Assembly (NCBI RefSeq): GCF_001509835.1
Contig: NZ_JXTJ01000006.1
Coordinates: 186,001-250,000 of the forward strand
Direction of reading: 5' to 3'
Source: Allobosea sp. WAO
Lineage (GTDB): Bacteria; Pseudomonadota; Alphaproteobacteria; Rhizobiales; Beijerinckiaceae
Length of the DNA: 64,000 bases
Shown here: piece after piece, positions 16,404 through 25,551 of the stretch
Layout: every line of letters begins with the position of its first letter
How positions within the stretch are numbered: the stretch's first letter is position 1
Program-made: the position numbers and the translations under genes
The notes under the pieces: generated by a model
Told to the model about the DNA's origin: nothing
Database searches by the model: none
What the model saw: the letters and a program-made list of their open reading frames with translations, nothing else

Positions 16404-17981
16404 ATGTTCGGCACGCTGAGCGACAGACTCTCCGGCATCCTCTCGGGCCTGACCCGCAGGGGGGCGCTGACCGAGGACGACGTCAACGCCGCGCTGCGCG
16501 AGGTCCGCCGCGCGCTGCTGGAGGCCGACGTCGCGCTAGAGGTCGTCCGCTCCTTCACCGACAAGGTCAGGGAGCGCGCCGTCGGCGCCGAGGTCCTGAA
16601 GTCGGTCACACCCGGCCAGCAGGTCATCAAGATCGTCAACGACGTCCTGATCGACACGCTCGGCGGCGAGGGCGAGGGCATCACCTTCGACGCCGTGCCG
16701 CCGGTGCCGATCCTGATGGTCGGCCTGCAGGGTTCGGGCAAGACCACCTCCACGGCGAAGATCGCCAAGCGCCTGACCGACCGCAACAAGAAGCGCGTCC
16801 TGATGGCCTCGCTCGATACGCGGCGCCCGGCCGCGATGGAGCAGCTCGCCGTTCTCGGCAAGCAGGTCGGCGTCGAGACGCTGCCGATCATCGCCGGCCA
16901 GTCCGCCGTGCAGATCGCAAGGCGCGCCGTCGAGGCTGCGAAGCTCGGCGGCTATGATGTCGTCATGCTCGACACTGCCGGCCGCGTCACGCTCGACGAG
17001 GCGCTGATGGCCGAGGTCGCCGAGGTCAAGGCGGCGACCAATCCTCATGAGGTCCTGCTCGTCGCCGACGCGCTGACCGGCCAGGACGCGGTCAACACCG
17101 CCCGCGCCTTCGACGGCCGCGTCGGCCTGACCGGTATCGTGCTGACCCGCATGGACGGCGACGGCCGCGGCGGTGCCGCGCTCTCGATGCGCGCCGTCAC
17201 CGGCAAGCCGATCAAGCTCGTCGGCACCGGCGAGAAGACCGATGCGCTCGAGGATTTCCATCCCTCGCGCGTCGCCAACCGCATCCTCGGCATGGGCGAC
17301 ATTGTCGGCCTGGTCGAGAAGGCCGCCGCCACCGTCGACGCCGACAAGGCGCAGGAGCTCGCGCAGCGCCTCGCCAAGGGCAATTTCGATCTCGGCGACC
17401 TGCGCTCGCAGCTCCAGCAGATGGAGAAGATGGGCGGTCTCGGCGGGCTGATGGGCATGATGCCCGGCATGGCGCAGATGAAGAGCCAGCTCGCCAACGC
17501 CAAGATGGACGACAAGGTCATCGGCCGGCAGATCGCGATCATCAACTCGATGACGCCGGCCGAGCGCAAGAATCCCGACCTGCTGAAGAACAGCCGCAAG
17601 AAGCGCATCGCCGCCGGCTCCGGCACCACGCCGGAGGCGATCAACAAGCTGCTCAAGATGCACCGTCAGATGGCGGACATGATGAAGCAGATGGCCCGCC
17701 AGAAGGGCGGTATGCTCGGCAAACTCGGCCAGATGTTCGGGCTCGGCGGCGGCATGGGCGGTTTGCCAGCCGGCATGCCCGATCCTTCGAAGATGGACCC
17801 GGCGCAGCTCGCCGAACTCCAGAAGCAGCTCGGTGCAGGCGGGGGACTTCCCTCTCTGCCTCCGGGTGGCTTTCCGGGCCTGCCCAAGGGCGTCACCCCG
17901 CCCGCCGGGATGATGCCGAAACTGCCGGGCCTTGGCGGAGGTCTGCCCGGTCTCGGCAATCCGTTCGGGAAGAAGAAGTGA
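16404..17981 (+). CDS. ffh: Signal recognition particle protein Ffh (SRP54)
   Basis: The 525-residue GTPase binds 4.5S RNA and signal sequences and delivers nascent membrane proteins to FtsY. It shows an N domain (1-90), G1 GLQGSGKTT at about 107-115, the DTRRPAA motif, DTAGR and the TRMDGDGRGGAALS motif. A methionine-rich M domain (about 320-525) ends with a long Gly/Met/Pro/Leu-rich tail longer than in E. coli Ffh. It heads the cluster ffh-rpsP-rimM-(HAD)-(catB)-trmD. Confidence 0.97.
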   Translation: MFGTLSDRLSGILSGLTRRGALTEDDVNAALREVRRALLEADVALEVVRSFTDKVRERAVGAEVLKSVTPGQQVIKIVNDVLIDTLGGEGEGITFDAVPPVPILMVGLQGSGKTTSTAKIAKRLTDRNKKRVLMASLDTRRPAAMEQLAVLGKQVGVETLPIIAGQSAVQIARRAVEAAKLGGYDVVMLDTAGRVTLDEALMAEVAEVKAATNPHEVLLVADALTGQDAVNTARAFDGRVGLTGIVLTRMDGDGRGGAALSMRAVTGKPIKLVGTGEKTDALEDFHPSRVANRILGMGDIVGLVEKAAATVDADKAQELAQRLAKGNFDLGDLRSQLQQMEKMGGLGGLMGMMPGMAQMKSQLANAKMDDKVIGRQIAIINSMTPAERKNPDLLKNSRKKRIAAGSGTTPEAINKLLKMHRQMADMMKQMARQKGGMLGKLGQMFGLGGGMGGLPAGMPDPSKMDPAQLAELQKQLGAGGGLPSLPPGGFPGLPKGVTPPAGMMPKLPGLGGGLPGLGNPFGKKK

Positions 17982-18007
17982 GAGGTTCACCTGCCTGCGC
18001 TCAGGGC

Positions 18008-18098
18008 GTCATGGTCGGCCTTGTATCGACCATCCACGTCTTTGCTGGCCGCGTGTGGTGTTCAAGACGTGGATGCTCGGGACAAACCCGAGCATGAC
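18008..18098. repeat. Dispersed palindromic element, copy 2 (upstream of rpsP)
   Basis: This has the same two-hairpin plan as copy 1: ATGGTCG/CGACCAT (18011-18017, 18027-18033) and TGCTCGGG/CCCGAGCA (18074-18081, 18087-18094). The two halves are also joined by CCACGTCTT (18034-18042) and AAGACGTGG (18064-18072), so the whole element can fold as one long branched palindrome. It begins 26 bases after ffh. Confidence 0.85.
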
Positions 18099-18161
18099 GG
18101 AGAGACGCCGGCCTCATGGCCGGTCAAATGAAGCAAGAAGCAAGACTGAAGGAAGAAGACC

Positions 18162-18512
18162 ATGTCCCTGAAGATCCGCCTGACCCGTGGCGGCGCCAAG
18201 AAGCGCCCCTATTACCGCATCGTCGTCGCCGACGCCCGCTCGCCGCGCGATGGTCGCTTCATCGAGAAGATCGGCGCCTATGATCCGATGAAGGCGAAGG
18301 ATTCGCCGGAGCGCGTCGTGCTCGACGTCGAGAAGGCCCAGGCCTGGCTCGCCAAGGGCGCCCAGCCGACCGACCGCGTCCTGCGCTTCCTCGACGCCGC
18401 CGGCATCGCCAAGCGCCCGGCGCGCAGCAACCCGAAGAAGGCCGAGCCGGGCGAGAAGGCCAAGGAGCGCGCCGCCGCCAAGGCCGAGAAGGCCGGCGCT
18501 TCGGCCGAGTGA
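18162..18512 (+). CDS. rpsP: 30S ribosomal protein S16
   Basis: The 116-residue protein starts with the S16 signature (L)[38 protein letters not shown] (residues 3-45) and has the alphaproteobacterial C-terminal extension rich in Lys, Ala and Glu (about 80-116). It assembles early into the 30S body. It is flanked on both sides by a copy of the class A palindrome, which is unusual inside a ribosomal-protein operon. Confidence 0.98.
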   Translation: MSLKIRLTRGGAKKRPYYRIVVADARSPRDGRFIEKIGAYDPMKAKDSPERVVLDVEKAQAWLAKGAQPTDRVLRFLDAAGIAKRPARSNPKKAEPGEKAKERAAAKAEKAGASAE

Positions 18513-18539
18513 TGCCGATCGCGGCCTGCGATGCCGGTC

Positions 18540-18630
18540 GTCATGGTCGGGCTCGTCCCGACCATCCACGGCTTCGCCAGCCTCATGCGGTGTTCAAGAC
18601 GTGGATGCTCGCCACTAGGGCGAGCATGAC
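18540..18630. repeat. Dispersed palindromic element, copy 3 (downstream of rpsP)
   Basis: ATGGTCGGG/CCCGACCAT (18543-18551, 18557-18565) and a TGCTCGCC/GGCGAGCA-type hairpin ending at 18630 reproduce copy 2 nearly base for base, in the same orientation and of about the same length (91 bases). It lies between rpsP and rimM. The GTGTTCAAGACGTGGATGCTCG core is shared with copy 2. Confidence 0.85.
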
Positions 18631-18647
18631 GGGGAGTTTGTCCTTGC

Positions 18648-19190
18648 GTGGTGGTGTGCGCCGTGGCTGCTGACGTCTCCCTCGTCCTGCTCGGCATCGT
18701 CGGCGCGCCGCACGGCGTGCGCGGCGAGGTCCGGATCAAGACCTTCACCGGCGATCCGCTGGCGCTGGCCGGATACGGCCCCTTGAGCGACGAGCAGGGG
18801 CGGCGCTTCGAGATCGCCGCCATCCGCCCAGCCAAGGAAGTGGTCGTCGCCCAGATCAAGGGCGTGACCAGCCGCGAGGGCGCCGAAACCCTGAACGGCG
18901 TCAAGCTCTTCGTCGAGCGCTCGCGCCTGCCCGAGCCCGAGGACGAGGACGAGTTCCTGCAGACCGATCTCGTCGGCTGCTCGGTTATCGGCCCCGATGG
19001 AGCCATTCTCGGGACCATCGCCGCCGTCGCCAACTACGGCGCCGGCGACCTGCTCGACATCGAGACGCCTGACGGCCGCTCGGTGCTGATGCCCTTCACC
19101 AAGGCCTTCGCGCCGCGCATCGACATCGCCGGAAGGCGGATCGAGACGCTGCCGCCGGCCGGCCTGTTCGAGGACGACGATGCTGCGTAA
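18648..19190 (+). CDS. rimM: Ribosome maturation factor RimM
   Basis: The protein of about 180 residues assists assembly of the 30S head and binds S19. The N-terminal RimM domain carries LGIVGAPHGVRGEVRIKTFT (the LGxIxxxHGxRGxV signature, about residues 15-34). The C-terminal PRC-barrel domain carries DLVGCSVIG and GAGDLLDIETPDGRSVLMPF. The start is uncertain: GTG at 18648 has GGGGAG 11 bases upstream, while an in-frame GTG at 18663 is nearer the conserved region. It overlaps the next gene by 11 bases. Confidence 0.93.
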   Translation: MVVCAVAADVSLVLLGIVGAPHGVRGEVRIKTFTGDPLALAGYGPLSDEQGRRFEIAAIRPAKEVVVAQIKGVTSREGAETLNGVKLFVERSRLPEPEDEDEFLQTDLVGCSVIGPDGAILGTIAAVANYGAGDLLDIETPDGRSVLMPFTKAFAPRIDIAGRRIETLPPAGLFEDDDAA

Positions 19191-19851
19191 CATGCCGGCC
19201 AAGGCCCTGATCTTCGACATGGACGGCACCATCGTCGACAATATGCGCTTCCATGACGATGCCTGGGAGCAGTGGTACGGTGGCCGTGGCCTGCCCTTCG
19301 AACGTGCGACCTTCTCGGCGCAGACCGCGGGCATGGCGATCTCCGATATCATCGGCCCGCATTTCCCCGGCGCCGATGCGGCCGAGCTCGACCGGCTCGC
19401 CGAGGAGAAGGAGAGCCTTTACCGCGAGACCTACCGGCCGCATGTCGCGCCGCTGCCGGGTCTCGTCGAGCTTCTCGACCGAGCCCGTAGCCGCAGCGTG
19501 CCGATGGCGGTGGGGACTGCCGCTGCCCCAGCCAATATCTCGCTCATCCTCGACACCCTCACGCTGCGCGAGCGCTTCGCGACCATCGTTTCGCCGAGCC
19601 AGGGCTATCCCGGCAAGCCGCACCCGGACATGTTCCTCGCGGCTGCCGAGCGCATGGGCGTCGACCCCGCCGACTGCCTCGTCTTCGAGGATGCGCCGAA
19701 CGGCGTCGAGGCGGCGCGGCGCGCCGGCATGCGCGCGGTCGCGCTCCTGACGATGCTGGACGCCGAAGCCTTCACCGGCTTCGACAACGTCATCGCCAGC
19801 GTGCCGGATTTCAACGCGCTGGACGGGTTGCCGGCGCTGCAGTTCATCTGA
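19180..19851 (+). CDS. HAD-superfamily hydrolase, beta-phosphoglucomutase-like (subfamily IA)
   Basis: The 223-residue protein has the HAD motifs: DMDGTIVDN (motif I, D14 and D16 if numbered from the first ATG), GTAAAPAN (motif II), K in GYPGKPHPDMF (motif III) and VFEDAPNGVEAARRAGM (motif IV). This spacing fits beta-phosphoglucomutase/phosphatase proteins. It starts inside the end of rimM (overlap 11 bases); ATG 19192 is an alternative start. The insertion of a sugar-phosphate type HAD gene between rimM and trmD is not the usual order. Confidence 0.88.
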   Translation: MLRNMPAKALIFDMDGTIVDNMRFHDDAWEQWYGGRGLPFERATFSAQTAGMAISDIIGPHFPGADAAELDRLAEEKESLYRETYRPHVAPLPGLVELLDRARSRSVPMAVGTAAAPANISLILDTLTLRERFATIVSPSQGYPGKPHPDMFLAAAERMGVDPADCLVFEDAPNGVEAARRAGMRAVALLTMLDAEAFTGFDNVIASVPDFNALDGLPALQFI

Positions 19852-20002
19852 GATGCCGGGCCGGGTCGCCTCCGGTCCCGCCGATTTGCGCCGCCGCTGT
19901 CGCCGCGGCTATGCTCGGGCATCATGAAGCAGGCGCACTGTACCAGCTGCATCGCGTCCCCGCGCCTCTGAGCCAGGGGACGAAGACCGGAGGGCGACGG
20001 CC

Positions 20003-20725
20003 ATGCCGCGCGCCCACTTTTCCCATGTCTTCCAGCCGGTGGCGCCACGCGAGCGCGCGCGGCTTTGCGAGCAGAAACTCATGACCAATTACTTCGAAAG
20101 CCCGTTCAAGGGCATTCCGCTGGCTGAGCAGGTACGCCATCCCAACATCGTCGTCGGGCGCTACAGCTATTATTCCGGTTACTATCACGGCCACAGCTTC
20201 GACGATTGCGCCCGCTACCTGCTCCCGAACGAAGGCGCCGACCGGTTGATCGTCGGCAGCTTCTGTTCGATCGGTTCGGGCGCCGCCTTCATCATGGCCG
20301 GCAATCAGGGCCACCGGAACGAGTGGGCGAGCACCTTCCCGTTCCACTACGTGCCTGACCAGCCGCATTTCGCCGCCGCGCGCGACGGCTATCTCCCGGC
20401 GGGCGATACTGCGATCGGCAACGATGTCTGGATCGGCTCCGAGGCGATCATCATGCCGGGCATCACGATCGGCCATGGCGCGGTGATCGGGACGCGGGCG
20501 CTGGTCACCCGCGATGTCGAGCCCTATGCCATCGTAGGCGGCAATCCGGCGAAGCTGATCCGCAAGCGCTTCGACGAGGCCAGGATTGCGATGCTGCTCG
20601 ACATGGCGTGGTGGGACTGGAGCGACGGGCATCTGCGCGATGCCATGCCGCTGCTGACCAGCGTCGACATCGAGGGGCTACATGCCCATTGGCGCGAGCG
20701 CATCCGGCAGGAGGGGGCGGCATAG
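20003..20725 (+). CDS. catB: Type B (xenobiotic) O-acetyltransferase, CatB-like
   Basis: The protein belongs to the left-handed beta-helix acetyltransferases that include CatB chloramphenicol acetyltransferase and Vat streptogramin acetyltransferases. From M27 ([11 protein letters not shown]...) it follows CatB closely: [47 protein letters not shown] with the catalytic-region His, [14 protein letters not shown] and [20 protein letters not shown] lies 8 bases before ATG 20003, which would add 26 residues; ATG 20081 gives the normal length of about 214. Resistance is inferred from family likeness only. It lies between a HAD gene and trmD. Confidence 0.85.
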   Translation: MPRAHFSHVFQPVAPRERARLCEQKLMTNYFESPFKGIPLAEQVRHPNIVVGRYSYYSGYYHGHSFDDCARYLLPNEGADRLIVGSFCSIGSGAAFIMAGNQGHRNEWASTFPFHYVPDQPHFAAARDGYLPAGDTAIGNDVWIGSEAIIMPGITIGHGAVIGTRALVTRDVEPYAIVGGNPAKLIRKRFDEARIAMLLDMAWWDWSDGHLRDAMPLLTSVDIEGLHAHWRERIRQEGAA

Positions 20726-20802
20726 CGCGCCTCCGTGTCTGGCATGAAGCGATGGCTGCGCCGCGCTGATGACGCGGCCATCGTTTCGTGCCAGCAGAGG
20801 GC

Positions 20803-21492
20803 ATGACCTTTCATGCCTCGATCCTGACGCTCTACCCCGACATGTTCCCGGGCCCGCTTGGCGCCTCGCTGGCCGGCGAAGGCCTGCGCAGCGGGCTCTG
20901 GTCGCTCGACACCCACCAAATCCGTGACCACGGCATCGGCCGGCATCGCAATGTCGACGACAACCCGGCCGGGGGCGGCGCCGGCATGGTACTGCGCTGC
21001 GACGTGCTGGCGTCGGCGATCGATGCAGCCGTTCCCGCTGACGACCCGAGGCCGCGCCTGCTGATGTCGCCGCGCGGGCGCAGGCTCGACCAGCGCATGG
21101 TCCGCGATTTCGTGGCGGGCGAGGGCGTCGTCATCGTCTGCGGGCGCTTCGAGGGGGTCGACGAGCGCGTCATCGAGGGGCGCGGCCTGACTGAAGTGTC
21201 GATCGGCGACTACATCCTCTCTGGCGGCGAGATGGCGGCGATGGTTCTGCTCGATGCCTGCGTCCGGCTGATCCCCGGCGTGATGGGCAAGCAGGCTTCC
21301 GGGCAGGAGGAGAGCTTCGAGAACGGGCTGCTCGAATACCCGCACTATACCCGCCCGCGCGAATGGGAGGGCAGGGGCCTGCCGGAGGCGCTGCTGTCGG
21401 GCGACCATGCCCGCATCGCGCGCTGGCGGCGTGAGCAGGCGGAGAAGATCACGCGCGAGCGGCGGCCGGATCTGCTTGGCGACCGCTCCTGA
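20803..21492 (+). CDS. trmD: tRNA (guanine-N1-)-methyltransferase
   Basis: The 229-residue SPOUT enzyme makes m1G37 in tRNAs reading CNN codons. Recognisable elements are [13 protein letters not shown] at the N-terminus, [29 protein letters not shown], the trefoil-knot [13 protein letters not shown] and [14 protein letters not shown], and the [12 protein letters not shown] motif with the catalytic aspartate region. ATG 20803 is preferred over GTG 20788 on family alignment. It closes the ffh-to-trmD run; rplS, its usual next neighbour, is absent here. Confidence 0.97.
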   Translation: MTFHASILTLYPDMFPGPLGASLAGEGLRSGLWSLDTHQIRDHGIGRHRNVDDNPAGGGAGMVLRCDVLASAIDAAVPADDPRPRLLMSPRGRRLDQRMVRDFVAGEGVVIVCGRFEGVDERVIEGRGLTEVSIGDYILSGGEMAAMVLLDACVRLIPGVMGKQASGQEESFENGLLEYPHYTRPREWEGRGLPEALLSGDHARIARWRREQAEKITRERRPDLLGDRS

Positions 21493-21575
21493 AGGGCCGC
21501 AGGCGCCGCTCCGGCTCTCGGCGTTGCGATCGATCGCCCCGCGCGCTTGGTGAGAATTGTTCCGCCGTCGACTGG

Positions 21576-21959
21576 TCAGGCCAGCCTGTGTCCAGCCTCG
21601 ACCAGCAACGCGCACGCCTTCTCGAAATCGACGGCCTTCACCAAGAGATGATCGCCATCGAAGGTCGAGACCACGAAGATGCCGATGCCGTTGGTCGACA
21701 ACGGCCTGATCACCGACAGGACGATGCCGGTTTCGCCGAAGGCGAACGGCCCCTGCAGCTTGAGACAGGACCAGCCGCCATCCATGCGCACATCGTGCGG
21801 GATACGGTCCTGCGGGCAGACGATGGACAGTTCGTCATCGCTGCGGCTGATGCTGACGAAGCCGCCGCCATCGGCCCAGGCTGGAATCGGATCCGACGGA
21901 CCCAGCCGTGCTACGCCGTAGGCGCCGGCTAGTGCTTTGAGCGAGATGCTGGACGCCAT
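21576..21959 (-). CDS. ACT-domain (CASTOR-like) regulatory protein
   Basis: The 127-residue protein consists of two ACT-type halves. The C-terminal half GPFAFGETGIVLSVIRPLSTNGIGIFVVSTFDGDHLLVKAVDFEKA matches the small bacterial ACT/CASTOR family related to aspartate-kinase regulatory domains; these bind amino acids. No catalytic domain is attached. The gene stands alone, convergent with trmD. Confidence 0.8.
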   Translation of the reverse strand: MASSISLKALAGAYGVARLGPSDPIPAWADGGGFVSISRSDDELSIVCPQDRIPHDVRMDGGWSCLKLQGPFAFGETGIVLSVIRPLSTNGIGIFVVSTFDGDHLLVKAVDFEKACALLVEAGHRLA

Positions 21960-22035
21960 TTGCGACGTGACCTTTCCTGATGAGATTGTACTCGGAGAGC
22001 CATTGCGCCGGTTGCAAAGCGACGATGTCGGGCAA

Positions 22036-22202
22036 CAAAAATCCCGCCGACCGGGAGGTGGCGGGTTGCAGGCAATTCTTCGACGCTGGGAGGGAGGCTA
22101 AAGCCTCCGGAGCTCTCGTCGTCGCGCAATCGGCACGCCCCGCTGCAGGTTGATGCAGCGTCGGCGTCGAGCGATGTGCGCGGGGCGGGAACCGAGATAC
22201 AT
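22036..22202 (-). ncRNA. Candidate anti-Shine-Dalgarno small RNA with an internal 34-codon frame
   Basis: On the minus strand TTGACG (22237-22232) is followed after exactly 17 bases by CATGCT (22214-22209), a good housekeeping promoter. Seven bases further is an ATG (22202) opening a 34-codon, arginine-rich frame ending at 22098, which would be leaderless. After the frame come a GGAGGC-TTTA-GCCTCC hairpin running into CCTCCCTCCC, and then an intrinsic terminator (22043-22048 with 22060-22065, CCCGCC/GGCGGG) with ATTTTTG after it and CCTCCC in its loop. Paired CCTCCC loops are characteristic of alphaproteobacterial cuckoo/alpha-r14-type sRNAs. The transcript is predicted only. Confidence 0.5.
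22098..22202 (-). CDS. Possible leaderless 34-residue arginine-rich peptide
   Basis: The frame begins MYLGSRPAHIARRRRC and ends in RRRELRRL, with 11 arginines and one cysteine. Its ATG coincides with the transcription start predicted from the promoter at 22209-22237, and its end overlaps the CCTCCC-containing hairpin. Translation would change the folding of that hairpin. Alternatively it may be chance in GC-rich DNA. Confidence 0.3.
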   Translation of the reverse strand: MYLGSRPAHIARRRRCINLQRGVPIARRRELRRL

Positions 22203-22261
22203 TGCGCAAGCATGTGATCGGCGATCTGCTTCGTCAATCCGTCGGTTGCGGAAGTCGGGCC

Positions 22262-22681
22262 TCAAGGCGTTGTTACCGGCAGGCTTTCGCTGAGCCAGCC
22301 CTTGTCCCTCGGGTTTCCGAGCAGGCCGCCGCGGACGTCGACGACATCGCGCCAGCCGCGGCCGGCGAGCTTGCGCTGCAGGCTGGACGAGCGGTTGCCG
22401 GTCCGGCAGATCAGCGCGATCGTCTTGCCGGGATGGTCGAGCTTCACGCCGGCGAGGCGGGCCTCGAAGCCGCTGCCTTCCATGTCGAGCCTGATCGCGC
22501 CCTCGGGCACGCCGGTATCGGCCCATTCCTCGGGCGTGCGGATGTCGACGAGAACGAGGCGGCCGGCCTTCGCGGCCTCATGCGCCTCGCGCACCGAAAG
22601 CGAGGGAGCGGGGGCCTGGGCACGGCCGAGGGTCGGCAGCAGGGCGAGGGCAGCGGCGGCGAGGAAGGCGCGGCGTTTCAT
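22262..22681 (-). CDS. Exported rhodanese-like domain protein
   Basis: The 139-residue protein has an N-terminal signal (MKRRAFLAAAALALLPTLGRAQA) with paired basic residues, followed by a single rhodanese domain: LVLVDIRTPEEWADTGVPEGA and the active-site loop CRTGNRSS, with a cysteine positioned to carry persulfide. It would act in the periplasm as a sulfurtransferase or redox protein. The closest neighbour on the same strand is an acetyltransferase about 75 bases upstream. Confidence 0.88.
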   Translation of the reverse strand: MKRRAFLAAAALALLPTLGRAQAPAPSLSVREAHEAAKAGRLVLVDIRTPEEWADTGVPEGAIRLDMEGSGFEARLAGVKLDHPGKTIALICRTGNRSSSLQRKLAGRGWRDVVDVRGGLLGNPRDKGWLSESLPVTTP

Positions 22682-22755
22682 GCCGGAGCGTTAGCGAATG
22701 CGCGCCCAGCCGGCAATTCACGATGCCTGGAAGCAGCGCGCTGCGACTGCGGCGC

Positions 22756-23355
22756 TCAGCCGCGCGTGGTGCGAAACCCCGTCTTGTCCGCCTCGGTGAT
22801 CTCGCGCAGCACCTTGCAGGGCACGCCCGCCGCGATCACGCCGGAGGGAATGTCGCGCGTCACGACGCTGCCGGCGCCGACGATGCTGTCGTCGCCGATG
22901 GTGACGCCCTGGTTGATCTGCACGCCGCCGCCGATCCAGACCCGGTTGCCGATGGTGACCGGCCTGGCATAGCAGCCGCCGGCGACGCGCTCGGCCGGGT
23001 CGATCGCATGGTTGGCGGTATAGATGCCGACGCGGGGGCCGAGCAGGACATTGTCGCCGATGGTGATCTCGGCGCCGTCGAGCATGACGCAGTCGAAATT
23101 CGCGTAGAAGTTGCGGCCGATCGTGATGTTGAAGCCGAACTCGCAGCGGAAGTTCGGCTCGAAAAATGCACCCTTGCCGACTTCGCGCAGGAAGGCGCGC
23201 AGCAGCGTCTCGCGTTCGGCGGCCGGCTGGCCGAGACTGCGGTTATAGGCGTCGGTCAGGCCGACGGCGCGCGCCCGGGCGGCGACCAGCTCGGGCGAAA
23301 GATCGTCGTACATCCGCCCGGAGCGCATCAGGGCGCGCAGTTCTTCGAGGTTCAT
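22756..23355 (-). CDS. Maltose/galactoside-type O-acetyltransferase (left-handed beta-helix)
   Basis: The 199-residue protein matches the Maa/LacA/NodL family. An N-terminal mac domain (RMYDDLSPELVAARARA...YN) is followed by hexapeptide repeats: FFEPNFRCEFGFNITIGRNFYANFDCVMLD, VLLGPRVGIYTANHAID with the catalytic His, IGNRVWIGGGVQINQG and VGAGSVVTRDIPSGVIAAG. It transfers acetyl from acetyl-CoA to a sugar hydroxyl. The start is ATG 23355; the frame is open further upstream inside aspC. It follows the aminotransferase by 53 bases and may share its transcript. Confidence 0.92.
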   Translation of the reverse strand: MNLEELRALMRSGRMYDDLSPELVAARARAVGLTDAYNRSLGQPAAERETLLRAFLREVGKGAFFEPNFRCEFGFNITIGRNFYANFDCVMLDGAEITIGDNVLLGPRVGIYTANHAIDPAERVAGGCYARPVTIGNRVWIGGGVQINQGVTIGDDSIVGAGSVVTRDIPSGVIAAGVPCKVLREITEADKTGFRTTRG

Positions 23356-23408
23356 CGCGGAGCAGAGTCGAGGCCGGCAGTCTGGACCGCCGGCCTCGGC
23401 TTTCACTG

Positions 23409-24662
<1,254 letters not shown>

Positions 24663-24754
24663 TTAGGACCCAAGCGCCGGTACCGCAAGCGCAACTCCTT
24701 GATATCGGCCAGAAGCAACGCGAATGGCGGGCCGCAATCGGCCGGACGACTGCC

Positions 24755-24958
24755 TCAGCCGGCTTCCGCCAGGCGCTGGCGTCGGCGCCGCACCGTCGCG
24801 ACGGCGAGGGCGTTCCAGCGCGGGCGGCCATAGCAGGGAAAGCCTCGGCGATTGAGCCGGCGGGCGATATCGGCGGGATCATGGATGCCGGCCTCGACGA
24901 GCTGGTCGATCAGCGCGCCCGCCGCTTCCAGGAAGATCTCGAGCAGCGCGCGCTCCAA
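24755..24958 (-). CDS. Possible small protein with recombinase-like helical motif
   Basis: The 67-residue frame reads like a real protein (acidic helix, then IHDPADIARRLNRRGFPCYG, then WNALAVATVRRRRQR). The stretch resembles the IAxxLNxxGxxxxxGxxWxxxxVxxxL segment of serine-recombinase and related DNA-binding domains. However, the only start is TTG, and this lies within a 14-bp perfect hairpin (24942-24973). It could be the remnant of a longer gene or a false frame. Confidence 0.35.
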   Translation of the reverse strand: MERALLEIFLEAAGALIDQLVEAGIHDPADIARRLNRRGFPCYGRPRWNALAVATVRRRRQRLAEAG

Positions 24959-24973
24959 AGCGCGCGCTGCTCG
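24942..24973. repeat. Perfect 14-bp inverted repeat
   Basis: GAGCAGCGCGCGCT (24942-24955) and AGCGCGCGCTGCTC (24960-24973) flank CCAA. The text after it (CGGCATGACGGGGATG) is like the end of the class A palindromes, so this may be another degenerate intergenic element. Confidence 0.6.
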
Positions 24974-24993
24974 CTCGGCATGACGGGGATGGG

Positions 24994-25224
24994 TCAGTGG
25001 ATGCCTGTACCGAAGGAGGGCTCGACCGGGGCCGGGGAGAGCAGCACGGCATTGGCGTGCCCGCCCTCGTAGAGGGCGAAGCGCATCGCTTCCTTCTGGT
25101 CGCGGAAGATGCCTTCGCTGCGGCCTTCGAGATCGCGCGCCACCCAGAAGCCGCGCTTCGACTGGCCGACGAGAAAGAGGTGGCTTTCCGGGCCGAGCGG
25201 CAGAAGAGATTTTGAACGTGGCAT
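24994..25224 (-). CDS. Small hypothetical protein
   Basis: The 76-residue protein looks folded (HLFLVGQSKRGFWVARDLEGRSEGIFRDQKEAMRFALYEGG...AVLLSPAP), with a strand-strand-helix-strand pattern like small DUF2188-type proteins in which a residue-stretch annotates amino-acid side chains for a short beta sheet. I know no function. The stop-to-start gap from the small membrane protein upstream is 9 bases, implying an operon. Confidence 0.6.
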   Translation of the reverse strand: MPRSKSLLPLGPESHLFLVGQSKRGFWVARDLEGRSEGIFRDQKEAMRFALYEGGHANAVLLSPAPVEPSFGTGIH

Positions 25225-25233
25225 GGCGGGGTC

Positions 25234-25419
25234 TCAGTTCGGCAGAGCGAGCCAGGCGCGCAGGCCGATGATGCCGGCGACGGCGAGCGTCAGGACGGCG
25301 AGCGCGACCATCTCGGCGCAGAGGATGCCGATGACCGGACGCTTATGGGCGAGGCTGCTGTAGACGGCGTGGGCGCGACGCTGCTGGGCGTTGCGTCTGA
25401 GGGCAGTATCAGTCGACAT
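25234..25419 (-). CDS. Small single-pass membrane protein
   Basis: The 61-residue protein has a basic N-terminal half (ALRRNAQQRRAHAVYSSLAHKRP) and one membrane helix (VIGILCAEMVALAVLTLAVAGIIGL spans about residues 29-53). GGAGG lies 5 bases before ATG 25419, the best Shine-Dalgarno in this stretch, which supports a real gene despite its size. The function is unknown. It is paired with the 76-residue gene downstream. Confidence 0.65.
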   Translation of the reverse strand: MSTDTALRRNAQQRRAHAVYSSLAHKRPVIGILCAEMVALAVLTLAVAGIIGLRAWLALPN

Positions 25420-25551
25420 TTCGACCTCCGTTGAGGCCCTTGGATGTAGGTCCGACCCCGATAAGGCCGCCATGCGGAAGGTGCGGCGGCGCATAAGGCC
25501 GGCATAAGGACCGGCTTGCATGCGCGCTGCGTCCCTGCGATGGCCCTCTCC

